NCBI GenBank assembly: GCA_023052935.1
Contig: CM041294.1
Location: 24,756,641-24,820,640 of the forward strand
Length of the DNA stretch: 64,000 nt
Source of the DNA: Piezodorus guildinii
Lineage: Eukaryota > Arthropoda > Insecta > Hemiptera > Pentatomidae
Reading direction: 5' to 3'
Shown piece after piece: positions 31,051 to 42,942 of this stretch (position 1 is the stretch's first letter; the number at the start of each line of letters is the position of its first letter). The notes beneath the pieces are model-generated. The model ran no database searches. It was not told the origin of the DNA and saw only the letters and a list, made by a program, of their open reading frames with translations. The translations under genes and the position numbers were made by a program.

Positions 31051-31689
31051 CATTTTTATTAATTATTTAATTTAATTTGTTATTTATAGATGTTCTAGTG
31101 GATGTTGAGATTAAAAGTTGTGGTAGTACATATTCCCTTGTATTCACAAGAGCACCTTCGCCGTAGGTTCATTCATCGGCGCGGCGGGAAAATGTTAGGA
31201 TGCATCATATAATGTTCTGAATTTTTGATTAAATGCAAATGAAGAGGTGCTCAATCTGTATTCCGTGAGGTAGCTACCCCTTGTTCGTCAGCTTCCTCTC
31301 CGAAAGGATGCAGGTGTATTCCACTAAAGGATCACTGCTCCTTGTAATAGCACCTAACACACACACCTCACACCTTTACATTCATCCATTCAGATCCTTC
31401 GCTCATTATTCACTTCCTCATTGCATCGTTTATTTAATAGATCTGTGTTCTAGTATGCTGTAAATAGTGATGAGTTCAACCAAAGAAGGTATGTCTGATT
31501 TAAAAAAAAAAAAAAAAAAAATAGTAAAAGCTATCTGATACTACTGACCCATTCCTTCGCACTTGTGCAATTCGAATGTATTTCCTTTCGGATCATCAGC
31601 GCATTATAGAAGAAGACATGTTTATAGGCTTATAAAAACTTTATATTAACATGTACGGCTTATTTTGTCGCATGTTAACTTATCTAAAA
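31051..31689. other. Unassigned stretch
   Basis: Unique-looking DNA of medium GC, with an A-run at 31501-31520. A 60-codon frame at 31281 is unrecognised. Confidence 0.5.
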
Positions 31690-32110
31690 TCTTGCGCTTT
31701 CCAAAGATGGGTTTCGAAAAGAGAAATTTATTTTGACCGTGCTACCACCTGGCGGCCTGTTGATAAGCAGAGCGCCCCCAGTGACCAAAAGGAAAAACTG
31801 GAATGTTGCAAGTTCTGGCTGGATGTGCCAAATCTATTTTTCTAGTTCCTGTGTATCATTCTTTGCTACTACCATGGAGGAGAAGAAATTAAAAAGATCC
31901 CCTGGACAAAGGGGAGGAAGAGAAGAGGAGAGAAGGTTCAAGACTAACATTCCACTGCTAGAGTCTGTAACTTCACCATCTCAGATTTCTACCATGCAGC
32001 CACTCAAGTCAATATATCCATTCATATAATTTTCAATAGTTTCAACATTGCTAACCTACTAATCCAATAGATTGATACCTGGCCACCAAGTGTTAATGTA
32101 GTATTTTTTT
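31690..32110 (+). repeat. Repeat family D, first part
   Basis: Aligns with the reverse complement of 41590-41960: ATTTATTTTGACCGTGCTAC against ATTCATGTTGACCGCGCTGC, ACTACCATGGAGGAGA, CTTCACCATCTCAGATT, and CTAACCTACTAAT. Frames through it are not conserved, so it is probably non-coding. Confidence 0.7.
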
Positions 32111-32121
32111 CTGTGATAAAA

Positions 32122-32882
32122 TCTGGTGCGGGCAACACACGACTTTCACTTACCTCCATTTTCATAATCAATGAAAGAATTTTCAAATACAATTATAGAT
32201 AAAAATACGTGAAACTATTAAAGAATTAATTAAATTGAATTTATATAGAAACATGTGTTTTATTAAAAAATATATTATATTGTTATCTAAAATAATTAGT
32301 TAGTTTTATCTTCTTTTCATCACTCTCCATTAACTTTTAAAAGTTTGTGTATAAGATAATATTGTTTCTAAAATCTTTAGCTTTCCAACGGTATATCATA
32401 CATGTATATCACTGCTCTTATGTTCAAAAACAAAAAAAATCATTAAACATATATTTTCGGTTATTTCCTTTAGTTGGATATCGAATTCATTCAATTTATA
32501 TATTTACCTATTTTTCATCAGTGGTAACTAGATAATATAGTTATTTTTATTAAATCAACAAAATTAAAGGTACTTTGGAGAAAGAAAATATAAAATATCG
32601 GCATTTAAGCCCTGTCAGACCATTTTTATCCGGATGAAACCTAAATGATATTAAAGCCCATAAAAATTACTTACATCGATATAGCGAGTTTCATCAAAAT
32701 CGTCAGAGCCGTTTTCGAGAAAATCGGAAAAAGGTTCAAAATGCATGGTATAAAGTGGCTCACACACACAGACCTTTTTGCGGGACTTAGTTATTTGGAC
32801 TCAGGGGAACCTAAAATGTGTATTTCCGTTGAAAACTGGAATTCAAAAATTTTCACGATCTATATATAGTAAGTGAAAGTAA
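32122..32882 (+). repeat. Repeat family C, copy 1 (interspersed element)
   Basis: Family C starts TCTGGTGCGGGCAACACACG then ACTTTCACTTACC. The body has ATTAAATTGAATTTATATAG, TTTAGCTTTCCAACGGTATA, AAAATATCGGCATTTAAG, ATCGATATAGCGAGTTT and GCATGGTATAAAGTG. The right end is normally TTTTCACGATCGCAATACTT, then CTTACTATATATAGTAAG plus TGAAAGTAA. ACTTTCACTTAC on the left and GTAAGTGAAAGT on the right are subterminal inverted repeats. No conserved coding frame. The layout recalls Helentron-related non-autonomous elements but I could not prove that. This copy has lost part of its palindrome. Confidence 0.85.
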
Positions 32883-32895
32883 TAAGTCTTTTTCA

Positions 32896-33605
32896 CTATT
32901 TTGTTTGTTTGTTTAGGTTTTAAGGCGTAAAACCCTAAGGTCATCAACGCCTAGACACTTTATGCATATTCAACCTTTATAAAAAGAACTATTAGGTAAT
33001 GAGTGATTGAGAGAAAGAAAGAAAAAAAAAAAAAATAATAAATAAATAAAAAAAAAATAAAGAAAGAAAAAAATATTTTTATGTAAACAATAGTTTAAAA
33101 AGCTAATACTAGTAATGCTAACTGACTAGGAATGGTCTTTATAATTTCGATAATAATGACTGCTCCTTAAGAAACTCTAAAACTAATTAAATGGTTTTCT
33201 CTCTCTCACCCAGCACCGCTGAAATATTCGGGCTTATTCCAATTTTATTCAGGTGTGATGAATAATAAGGGCATTCTTGAAAAATATGCCGAATGGTAAG
33301 GGTTCCATCACAGTGCTGGCATCGGGGCACCGGCTGCCTAGCAAAAAGATAAGAGTGCGTCAGCCGCGAGTGTCCTATCCTCAGTCGGGTCAACACGACC
33401 TCCTCCCTCCGGCTGCTACGGCTAGATGTAGACCAGGGTTTCACTGTTTGTTTTATATGCTTCAGTTTGCTTACCTGGCTATCGTCCCACATTTTCTGCC
33501 ATCGGTCATCTTCTTGCTTTCTGAGCGGTTTACTGAGTTCAGACGGTGTCAAGATGGCTGTTCCTCTCCCTTTTTCACTAGTATTCAGTCGTTTAATTTC
33601 CATCT
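32896..33605 (-). mobile_element. I/Jockey-type LINE 3' fragment with RNase H-distal tail
   Basis: Minus-strand frame 33603-33187 reads LSKPLRKQEDDRWQKMWDD, VLTRLRIGHSRLTHSYLFAR, and CQHCDGTLTIRHIFQECPYY. This is the segment that follows RNase H in many insect LINEs, with its Cys-Cys-His pattern. The 3' untranslated part continues to 32900, ending GTTTTACGCCTTAAAACC and AAAC repeats. 5'-truncated. It splits repeat D. Confidence 0.82.
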
Positions 33606-33786
33606 AAGTCCATCTTTCATTTACTTAGTTTTCTATATTTTTATACAGTCCACTTTTCAAAAAGGAGTGATCATCTTGACATTCAGTTGAAGGTGATTAC
33701 CCCAAACAGTTGTATTATACGTCTATACTACTATTCATATTTAAGACAATATTTTCGATTACAGGAAACCTTTAGGGAAGAATGCC
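33606..33786 (+). repeat. Repeat family D, second part
   Basis: CAGTCCACTTTTCAAAAAGG, GTGATCATCTTGACATTCAG and ATTACCCCAAACAGTTGTA match 41400-41530 and 53640-53800 in reverse. It leads directly into the 108-bp array. Confidence 0.78.
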
Positions 33787-35406
33787 CTATATGCTAGAGG
33801 GAACTGTATAAAAATATTGTGCGTGGTTAAGAAGGAGTTAGTGGTAACCAAGAATAGCGACATCATTTTGTAGAGATTAACGTATCTGTTGAATGTATAT
33901 GCTAGAGGAAACTGTATAAAAAAGCTCTGCGTGGTTTAGAAGGAGTTAGTGGTAACCAAGAATCGCGACATCATTTTGTAGAGATTAACGTATCTGTTGA
34001 ATGTATATGCTAGAGGAAACTGTATAAAAAAGCTCTGCGTGGTTTAGAAGGAGTTAGTGGTAACCAAGAATCGCGACATCATTTTGTAGAGATTAACGTA
34101 TCTGTTGAATGTATATGCTAGAGGAAACTGTATAAAAAAGCTCTGCGTGGTTAAGAAGGAGTTAGTGGTAACCAAGAATAGCGACATCATTTTGTAGAGA
34201 TTAACGTATCTGTTGAATGTATATGCTAGAGGAAACTGTATAAAAAAGCTCTGCGTGGTTAAGAAGGAGTTAGTGGTAACCAAGAATAGCGACATCATTT
34301 TGTAGAGATTAACGTATCTGTTGAATGTATATGCTAGAGGAAACTGTATAAAAAAGCTCTGCGTGGTTTAGAAGGAGTTAGTGGTAACCAAGAATCGCGA
34401 CATCATTTTGTAGAGATTAACGTATCTGTTGAATGTATATGCTAGAGGAAACTGTATAAAAAAGCTCTGCGTGGTTAAGAAGGAGTTAGTGGTAACCAAG
34501 AATCGCGACATCATTTTGTAGAGATTAACGTATCTGTTGAATGTATATGCTAGAGGAAACTGTATAAAAAAGCTCTGCGTGGTTTAGAAGGAGTTAGTGG
34601 TAACCAAGAATCGCGACATCATTTTGTAGAGATTAACGTATCTGTTGAATGTATATGCTAGAGGAAACTGTATAAAAAAGCTCTGCGTGGTTAAGAAGGA
34701 GTTAGTGGTAACCAAGAATAGCGACATCATTTTGTAGAGATTAACGTATCTGTTGAATGTATATGCTAGAGGAAACTGTATAAAAAAGCTCTGCGTGGTT
34801 TAGAAGGAGTTAGTGGTAACCAAGAATCGCGACATCATTTTGTAGAGATTAACGTATCTGTTGAATGTATATGCTAGAGGAAACTGTATAAAAAAGCTCT
34901 GCGTGGTTTAGAAGGAGTTAGTGGTAACCAAGAATCGCGACATCATTTTGTAGAGATTAACGTATCTGTTGAATGTATATGCTAGAGGAAACTGTATAAA
35001 AAAGCTCTGCGTGGTTAAGAAGGAGTTAGTGGTAACCAAGAATCGCGACATCATTTTGTAGAGATTAACGTATCTGTTGAATGTATATGCTAGAGGAAAC
35101 TGTATAAAAAAGCTCTGCGTGGTTAAGAAGGAGTTAGTGGTAACCAAGAATCGCGACATCATTTTGTAGAGATTAACGTATCTGTTGAATGTATATGCTA
35201 GAGGAAACTGTATAAAAAAGCTCTGCGTGGTTAAGAAGGAGTTAGTGGTAACCAAGAATCGCGACATCATTTTGTAGAGATTAACGTATCTGTTGAATGT
35301 ATATGCTAGAGGAAACTGTATAAAAAAGCTTTGCGTGGTTAAGAAGGAGTTAGTGGTAACCAAGAATAGCGACATCATTTTGTAGAGATTAACGTATCTG
35401 TTGAAT
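33787..35406. repeat. Minisatellite, 15 units of 108 bp
   Basis: Units start at 33787 and then every 108 bases from 33895 to 35299. Each begins GTATATGCTAGAGGAAACTG and ends TTAACGTATCTGTTGAAT. The first unit is the most diverged (AAAATATTGTGCG in place of AAAAGCTCTGCG). Units differ mainly at two sites: GGTTTAG or GGTTAAG, and GAATCGCG or GAATAGCG. Because 108 is divisible by three, the minus strand stays open as a repeating 36-residue peptide starting MMSRFLVTTNSF. I take this as a by-product, not a gene. Confidence 0.97.
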
Positions 35407-36174
35407 GTTTAAGAAGAAGCTTACCCCTTTCCAACATATTATGAACTTCGAAATCGGTTAAGATAAACACGTCTATTGGCTTGTAAATCAATTGTTTTAT
35501 GATGAAATAATTAGTGTCTGTATGAGTTATTAGTACAAAAATCTGGTATTATTCTAGCGCGTGTATTTAAAAATTAAAGGACGTTAGAAATGTGGAAGAG
35601 TCAGTTCGCCGTCAGTGATCATGTCGATAAAGAAGGGGAGTTTATTGCTACGAAACGTTCGCGTAAAAATGTCAAAATATATGTTTTACACCTGTTTTCC
35701 GTTATACTCAATAAAATGGCTTTTCTCCGCATTTGCCGGAAGGAATGGTCGTATAAATTTAAATATTCTAAAAGAAGAATAATCCCTGAGCTCTTGGTTA
35801 TAATGATGGCATTGGACCGCGGGACGCCACAGCCGTAATAAGATATTTTATCTTTACAACCTCGCTGCAGCTAATTGGAAACTGGGGTGCTCGAGTCGTT
35901 GGTTTGCATTCTTTACTCGAATGCCTTCCTGGGAATTCATGGTGTAACAAACTCTGATATCCTGTGCATTTAAAAAAATATTCTACTACAAGATGGATAT
36001 TATTTTTTTGCAACTATTAGATGTTTTATTTTGTGATCATATTTTACAATCACGAGCATTATCTAATGATGTGCTTTTGTTATCTTGCTTGTCTATATTA
36101 TAGATGCATTAGATTATAAAGAGGAACGCACACATTTGTACTATCTTTACAAGACGTTTAAAAATCTGGTGCGA
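35407..36174. other. Unassigned, unique-looking stretch
   Basis: An 82-codon plus-strand frame at 35590 (MWKSQFAVSDHVDKEGEFIA...) is unrecognised. 35800-35960 is GC-richer. No repeat match within the window. Confidence 0.45.
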
Positions 36175-36810
36175 GCAACACACGACTTTCACTTACCTCC
36201 ATTTTAAAAATAAATGAAGGAATTTTCAAAAACAGTTAGAGATAAAAATACGCGAAACTATTAAGGAATTAATTAAATTGAATTTATATAGAAACAAGTG
36301 TTTTATTAAAAAATCTATGATATTGTTATCTAAAATAATTAGTTAGTTTTATCTTCTTTTCATCACTCAAAATTAAAGGTACTTTAGGGGAAGAAAATTT
36401 AAAATATCGGCATTTAAGCCCTGTCAGACCATTTTTATCAGAATAAAACCTACATGATATTAAAGCCCATCCAATTTTACATCGATATAGCGAGTTTAAT
36501 CAAAATCGTCGGAACCGTTTTCGAGAAAATCGAACAAAGGTGCAAAATGCATGGTATAAAGTGCCTCTTTGGTAAGTTCATTTTGATGAAAAAAGTTTTG
36601 TCACGTCTCGGGCGTATAGTTGTCTTAAATATGAAATTTTAGTTTCATAGGACTTACCGTTTCCGCCCGGAAATCACCACACAACACACACACGACCTTT
36701 TTGCGGGACTTCGTTATTTGGAATCAGGGACCCTAAAACGTGTATTTCCGTTGAAAACTGATATTCGAAAATTTTCACGATCGCAATACTTCCTCTTACT
36801 ATATAAAATA
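36175..36810 (+). repeat. Repeat family C, copy 2, left portion
   Basis: Starts TCTGGTGCGAGCAACACACG. It lacks part of the middle that other copies have between the CATCACTC and AAATTAAAGG blocks. It ends CTTACTATATAAAATA, where the 4.5-kb element begins. The missing right end (GTAAGTGAAAGTAA) resumes at 41347. Confidence 0.85.
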
Positions 36811-37235
36811 GGGGTACTCATGACGTTTGCTATAGCAAGCTTTTTGTGCTATTTTGCTAAACCCGTCGAGTTTCTACAACTTCTTATCTAGGGGTACTCA
36901 CTACGTTTGCTATTGCGATTTTTTGTAGCATGAAAGCCAAGTTCCATCGTTCACGATAACCCTATTCTAAGACTATTGTATATTGCTAAAGAGACAGCCC
37001 GTTACCTACAGGTGGTATTTGGCAACTTTATACGTTTGTATAAAGTATATACAAATATACCTAGTAATTTAATTGTACAAGAAATATACCTAGTATGTTT
37101 CTACTGCTGGGCATGCGCAGTCGGAAGACATTTTATTTTTGTAACCTCGTTTGTTTGTAACCTGTTGGTTGATAACTTATAAAGTAGTGTTAACCTTCTA
37201 TTTGCTTATTTTTCAATAGTTTATTTCACTTATTA

Positions 37236-37700
37236 TGTCTAAAAGTTGTCAAGAAAAAGATTATTGAACTTTTGGCATATGATTACTAGAACTTTTAGAT
37301 TGTGATTTGGTAGAAGTAAAGAATGAGATTATAGAAGACTGTGTAGAGAATATTATGCTTTAGGTCTTCTTTACCTTTCGAATTGGCTCTATATTAAAAT
37401 TTAAAGATATGTAAAATTCAGTTTTACCAAATTTAGATGTCATTTTGTTTAAAGCACTCTTACAAATGAATTTCTTTCACCATTTAATAATATATTGAAG
37501 ACGACCAAGTGTTCATTCTAAAATTGCCAATTGTTTGATGTTATTGATGGAGACACAATTAGTAAAGACACTAGACGTGTATTTTAAACAATTATGAAAG
37601 AAAAAAAAGTAAATATCCTTTTTGGCTTAGTGAAAGTGAATGTAAACATGAAGAAATAGGAGACCCTTTTTGTTTTTGTTATCTTTCCAAACCAACAGAT
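37236..37700 (+). pseudogene. Possible decayed coding remnant inside the 4.5-kb element
   Basis: Short plus-strand segments look protein-like but are split by stops and shifts: LLELLDCDLVEVKNEIIEDC near 37290, LYLSNWLYIKI near 37385, and FDVIDGDTISKDTRRVF near 37540. An upstream GCATGCGCAG block at 37108 could be promoter sequence. I cannot name a family. Confidence 0.25.
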
Positions 37701-39231
37701 TAAATTGGCCCTGTAATTATAACTTTTAATACCCATTAAAATATAAATTTTAATTTAACAAATAAATATTTATTACTCTTTAAACATTCAATTTATAATT
37801 AATAAAAGTAAATTATTGTTACTTGCATTTTCATTTCTGTTCTGTGTGTATAGATATATAACGCAAAGTTAGATCAGCAACACTTCCTTATACAGATTAT
37901 ACATGTACTTTTGATATAATATATTTAATTAATTTTATTTATTTTTGTTAATAAACTTTTTTTTAAAAAGTATTTCCTTTATTTACTATCGTATGCCAAT
38001 GCTCCATAAAAAAAAAAAAGTTAAATTAGAGTTTAATTCTAGGCACTATTTAAATTCTATAATTTACTATAACATGTAGGTTTGTTATAAATTTTATAAT
38101 TAAGTTTTGATAGGAAATTATAATTTAGAACAAAATGTAGTTAAAATGAAAAAAGTTGCAATTATATTGTTATTATTTTATATTATACAAGTGATTCAGT
38201 GCAGAATTCACACAGTTAAATAATGAAGAATACTTAAAACCTTGTACGGATTGGAAGTTTATGAAATCTTAGACCTGTTAATACTGGCAATAACTATAAT
38301 TATTTTAGATGCATTTGCAAACTCTTAATAAAGTTCTGTAATAATAAATAAATACCTTCTTTTTTTTAATTGAATCGGTTCTTGACCTAATTTATCCAGC
38401 ATAAGACATATATTTGATGATGTTTAAGTTATTTACATTTGTGACACAAATAAATAACTTCAAGAAGAGAGATTTGCTGTATTCATGTGTAAATCTTAAT
38501 ACAAGACAATGATAACGAAGTGATAGCCTCATATGTTTTTTTTTTTAATTTGTACCAAACTAGTTTTATAATTATTAATATAGGGTAAATTGATAGAACT
38601 AGGAAATTAAACACAAACACAGGATTAAAACTTCTTTATTTATATAAAATAATAATTTAAACAGTATTAAAGATAACTTCACACTATTGTATACTAATAT
38701 TACATCATGTTGAACACATAGAGTAGTAACGGAGTCCGAACTTGTGTTTTATTGAATCTATTCTAAATAAGGTAAGACTTATCATTTTACATTTAACATA
38801 AAGTAGTTGGTTTTAAATAAGTGAATCACTATACAAGATGAAATGTAAAATGAAAAAGGACTTGCAAATTCTGTTCAATTATTAATTTTAAATTTACTGA
38901 ATGCTAAGCCGCTGCTTCAGCAGTCCACAAATTTCCTTATTGCAAAGGAAATGCAGATGGCAAATTAAATTTTAAGTCAAATTTCTTGTTTTTAATAAAT
39001 AATAAATAAATTTACTGCAATTGTTTCTTATGGACAGTCAGAGTATATATTTTTGAGTTACCAGTTACTACTAAATATTTAGGTCAATACATATATGATA
39101 TAAAATAAGTGAATTCATATTAATTTTATAATCATAAACAACAGAACTATTGAAATAAAGAACTGTGATGGGTTTAGGCCAAACTGGTTATAATAAGTTA
39201 TTAATATTAATTTTGTTTTATTCACTTAACA

Positions 39232-39390
39232 AAGGGATTGTTCCTTCCTCGTTAAATGATCTTTAAAAAACAAATCCTTTTTTCCCCTGTCCCATTGGAG
39301 TACTAGTTCATCCTTATACTTCTGGTATATCAATCTTTGCAGCTTACACCGAAGTTTATGTTCATCTCTTTGTTGTTTTGTATCTTATAT
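39232..39390 (-). pseudogene. Possible exon or coding remnant inside the 4.5-kb element
   Basis: A minus-strand open stretch reads RDEHKLRCKLQRLIYQKYKD, then ELVLQWDRGKKDLFFKDHL. It is charged and protein-like, unlike the surrounding AT-rich DNA. A weak AG acceptor precedes it and GTTAAG follows. No family is recognised. Confidence 0.25.
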
Positions 39391-41346
39391 TATAAGAAAT
39401 ATGCATCTTTTCTTGTGACCAAGGAAAGAATAGACAAAAGTGATAAGGCATATAATTTTATAACTTAATGTGTCTCTTCCTTTACCAGAAATTAAAATAG
39501 GAAAAATTAAAGCTTTGATAATTATTGTTTATGTTTATCTCTGAAAGGTTAAATATGAAAGAGTGGAGTATGATTATGTCGACTATTAATAGAGTTGCTT
39601 TTTTAAAATGAAAATTAACCCTTAACTATTGATAAATGTATATCCAGAAAAGGGACATTAAAGTAAATATCCTGTCTATTATTCTTATCAGAAGATTGTA
39701 GCAAACAGAACCACTATAACTAAAGGTGTACAATAATTTGAAAAGGACTTAACTATTAATAAGCTCTGGTAATTGTGACTCACTTATTAAAAATCTTCAT
39801 CTTTATGATAAATATCGAATCATAAATCTTACCTACCTTGATTTCACTTGTTTTTAAATTGTTTAAAACACCAGACACTCATAAACAACTTAACTTAAAG
39901 AAACTAATATCTACATAGGATCGCAACCTAGCAAAACCTTCCTTAAAAGTTGGAGGTTTTGTAGGTAGCTTAGTTCACTTAATTGACACACACCGCTGGA
40001 ATGCTATCGCAGATTTTCCATCTAGAGGAGTTTCCAGTTAAATGAAAGAATTTTAGTTTGATGGGGCACTGGCCCAGCAATAGCAATAGCAATTCTGAGT
40101 AGCAGACCTTAGCCTATGCTACAGAAGAGTGCTATTGTGCTATTGGCCACCACATTTCTAACTTATGCAATCTTTATTTTCACATATTAGACTCTTTTTT
40201 TTTTTTTTAATCATTCTCGTTTAAAAGATGTTATTCTCGTTGAAATAATTATAAACCATCCTCCCTATGAAGATGTCGATAAAATTTACAAAATAATACA
40301 TCATTGTTCTCTATCAGCCTCTTAAAGAAGAAAAAACTATTTATTTTAAAAGAAACTTTCAGTAGTTGAGAGAATTTCTTTTCTAACTTAATAATTATCA
40401 TTGTATTTACTAAAAACTTAGAAATAGTATTATGAAATAAAAATACAGAAAGGTAATCAAACCTTGATAGTAAATAAATACGTAAATATTACAAGAATAC
40501 AAAATAAAAATATTGCTCAATTTTATAGACAATTTATATTTTTTATTTCGTTTTTCTAGTTTAAACCTTTTTAAGTTACAATTCCATGAGGATGGGTTTC
40601 TCTTCTACCAGTTTTCTACAAAAAATTTGCTCTGAAGGTTTCTAGAACTATAAAAAACATAAAATTAGTTCGATTACTGACAGAAATTGTAATTTGAGTT
40701 TACCTTGCACTACAGATAAATTTATCTGGATAGATTGAATTAATTAATAAAGTTTTTAAATTACATATTAATAATTTTTGTATTCCTATTCTAAAGAGGA
40801 AATATTATCATTGATACGTCAGTTTTTCTCATAAACTCATGAGTAAAAAAGGGATGTAGGTATACTAATTATAAAAACGACAAATACACAAGGTATAACG
40901 AAATAAGAAAAAAAATGTCTCCTTATCTCACATTATCAGAGTTTACTATCCTAATTTAGTTTAAAATAACTCATGTAGTGCAAGATAATCAATTAATTTT
41001 CATATAAAATGCTTATTGACTTCAAGTAAAAAGTTACTAACCTCAATTTTGTCTCCGTTTTCTATCATTTTCTTGCAACAAAAGTTGAATTCTTCATTTG
41101 AACTATTTATCTTATGTTTAGTCCTTATTCTGCTTTGTTAACATCTTGGTGAATTTGAGGAAATGAGAAAATCATTAAAAACACAGATACGTGTTGCGAG
41201 GTTTAGGTTTTTATAAATCAAAGCCATAGATAAAATGGCGGCCAATAGCACTATATCACAGCCCATTGCATGCTTTTGTAGAAACTCGACGGGTTTAGCA
41301 AAATAGCACAAAAAGCTTGCTATAGCAAACGTCGTGAGTACCCCTA

Positions 41347-41360
41347 GTAAGTGAAAGTAA
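41347..41360 (+). repeat. Repeat family C, copy 2, right end
   Basis: GTAAGTGAAAGTAA resumes after the 4.5-kb element and completes copy 2. Confidence 0.75.
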
Positions 41361-41399
41361 AAAACAATTGTATTATTTACTTATTGATATTTACAACTG

Positions 41400-41960
41400 T
41401 GTACTTGAAGTAAACTTGAGGAAAACTGTTTAGAGTAATCATCTCCCACTCAATGTCTAGATGATCACTCCTTTTAGAATAGAAGTGGGCTGTATGAAAA
41501 ATATAAACTAAGTGAATGAAGGCTGGGCTTACATAAAATGAAACACTGAATGGAAAAAAAATTAATTATATTACAAAAGAAAGTACTACATTTAAACTTG
41601 ATGGTCAGGTGTTAATCTATGGCATTAGTAGGTTAGTAAATTGCACTATTACAAATTATATGACATGTGATTAACTTATGTAATAGAATCTGAGATGGTG
41701 AAGATCCTGTCCCATGCCCTGAAACGGTGAAATTGAAGTTCCTCTCCTCTTCTCCTCCAACCCTTTGGTCATGGGGTCTTCTAAAATTCCTCTACTCCAT
41801 GGTGGTAGAAAAAAAAAAAAAAAAAAACTAGAGGTAAAACTCGCGAAACACTGTGGCTCATCGAACCAAGGCCTGCAACAACTCTGTGGCAGCGCGGTCA
41901 ACATGAATTTCCCTTTTCAGGAACCCGAAACAAATACATTAAATAATGACATGATACACT
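41400..41960 (-). repeat. Repeat family D, uninterrupted copy
   Basis: Reverse complement of 31690-32110 and 33606-33720 taken together, without the 1.5 kb of C and LINE that splits the other copy. It carries an A-run at 41811-41827 instead of the corresponding non-A sequence. It has no 108-bp unit, so the array is not a fixed part of D. Confidence 0.72.
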
Positions 41961-41989
41961 AGTAGAGAATCCATCAGTTGCCAGAACTC

Positions 41990-42045
41990 AAAATATATAA
42001 TAAACGAGAAGGTCTCGGAGCCATCTTCTTCCAGACGCCTACGTA
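41990..42045 (-). mobile_element. Jockey-type LINE, tiny C-terminal remnant
   Basis: GGTCTCGGAGCCATCTTCTT corresponds to the WPRD tail region seen at 1270. Nothing more of the element remains. Confidence 0.5.
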
Positions 42046-42263
42046 TTTGTTTTTGTTGTTCATCGTTAAAATGGTATTTTATTTGTAAGTAATAAATTAG
42101 AATCTCGCTTATTCCGTCAAGTAGTTTCCAATTACTGTAACCTTAATAAATATTTTTATATACTCAAAATATATTTTATGGGGTTTTTCGTTCTTTCGTA
42201 GTAGCCATTTTAAAAATAATTTGAAGTAAGTTTTCATAATCGAAATAAAAACAAAACGAAAAA

Positions 42264-42942
42264 TCCGGTGCGGGCAACTCACGACTTTCACTTACCTCCG
42301 TTTTTAAAAATCGATTAAAGGATTTTCAAATACAGCTAGAGATAAAAATGGATGAAACCATTAAATAATTAATTAAATTGAATTTCTATAGAAACATGTG
42401 TTTTATTAAAAAAATCTATTATATTATTATCTAAAATAATCAGTTAGTTTCATCGGCTTTTTTATTAACTTTTACAAGCTTGTGTATAAGATAATGTTTT
42501 TTCTAAAATCTTAGGCCTTCCAACGGAATAAAACATGTATATACTCTTTTTAAGTTAAAAAAAAAAAATGCATTAAAAATATATTTTTTTTTCAGTTTTC
42601 TCCTTCAGTTGTTTATCAATTTCCTCCAATTTTACATAGATATAGCGAGTTTGATCAAAATCGTTAGGGCCGTTTCTGAGAAAATCGTAAAAAAGTGCAT
42701 AATGCATGGTATAAAGTACATCTTCCGGACAGCTGATTTTGATGGAAAAGATTTTGTAACATTTCGGGCGTATAGTTGTCTTAAATGTGAAATTTCAGTT
42801 TCATAGGACTTCTCGTTTTCGCACGGGAGTTAACACACACACACCTTTTTTCGGGACTCAAGGAACCCCAAAAAGTGTATTTCCGTTGAAAATTTTCACG
42901 ATCGCAATATTTTCCCTTACTATATATAGTAAGTGAAAGTAA
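42264..42942 (+). repeat. Repeat family C, copy 3 (subtype 2)
   Basis: Starts TCCGGTGCGGGCAACTCACG and ends CTTACTATATATAGTAAG plus TGAAAGTAA. It differs from copy 1 by TTAGGCCTTCCAACGGAATA, AAAGTACATCTTCCGGACAG and a deletion in the middle. These features recur in the left part of copy 7. Confidence 0.88.

Larger units (their letters stand above)
36811..41344. mobile_element. 4534-bp element with 69-bp TIRs and TA target (family unknown)
   Basis: Terminal inverted repeats at 36811-36879 and 41276-41344 match over 69 bases with one mismatch. They start GGGGTACTCA and include TTTGCTATAGCAAGC and AACCCGTCGAG. TA flanks both ends (36809-36810, 41345-41346) and repeat C continues on either side, so boundaries are firm. 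A second copy of the TIR start (GGGGTACTCACTACGTTTGC) lies at 36891. The interior is very AT-rich with no frame over 70 codons. TA target and G-rich TIRs fit Harbinger/ISL2EU-type elements best, but that is a guess. Confidence 0.85.

Noticed and set aside
34044..35378. Open frames repeating a 36-residue peptide on the minus strand
   Set aside because: They follow from a 108-bp tandem repeat with no stop in one frame. There is no start context or composition of a real protein, so I treat the array as a minisatellite.
33787..35406. CRISPR array
   Set aside because: The whole 108-bp unit repeats without variable spacers, and the setting is eukaryotic.
41765..41962. Frames on both strands at 41.7-41.9 kb
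   Set aside because: They run through a poly-A tract and the related D copy at 31.7-32.0 kb does not keep either frame.
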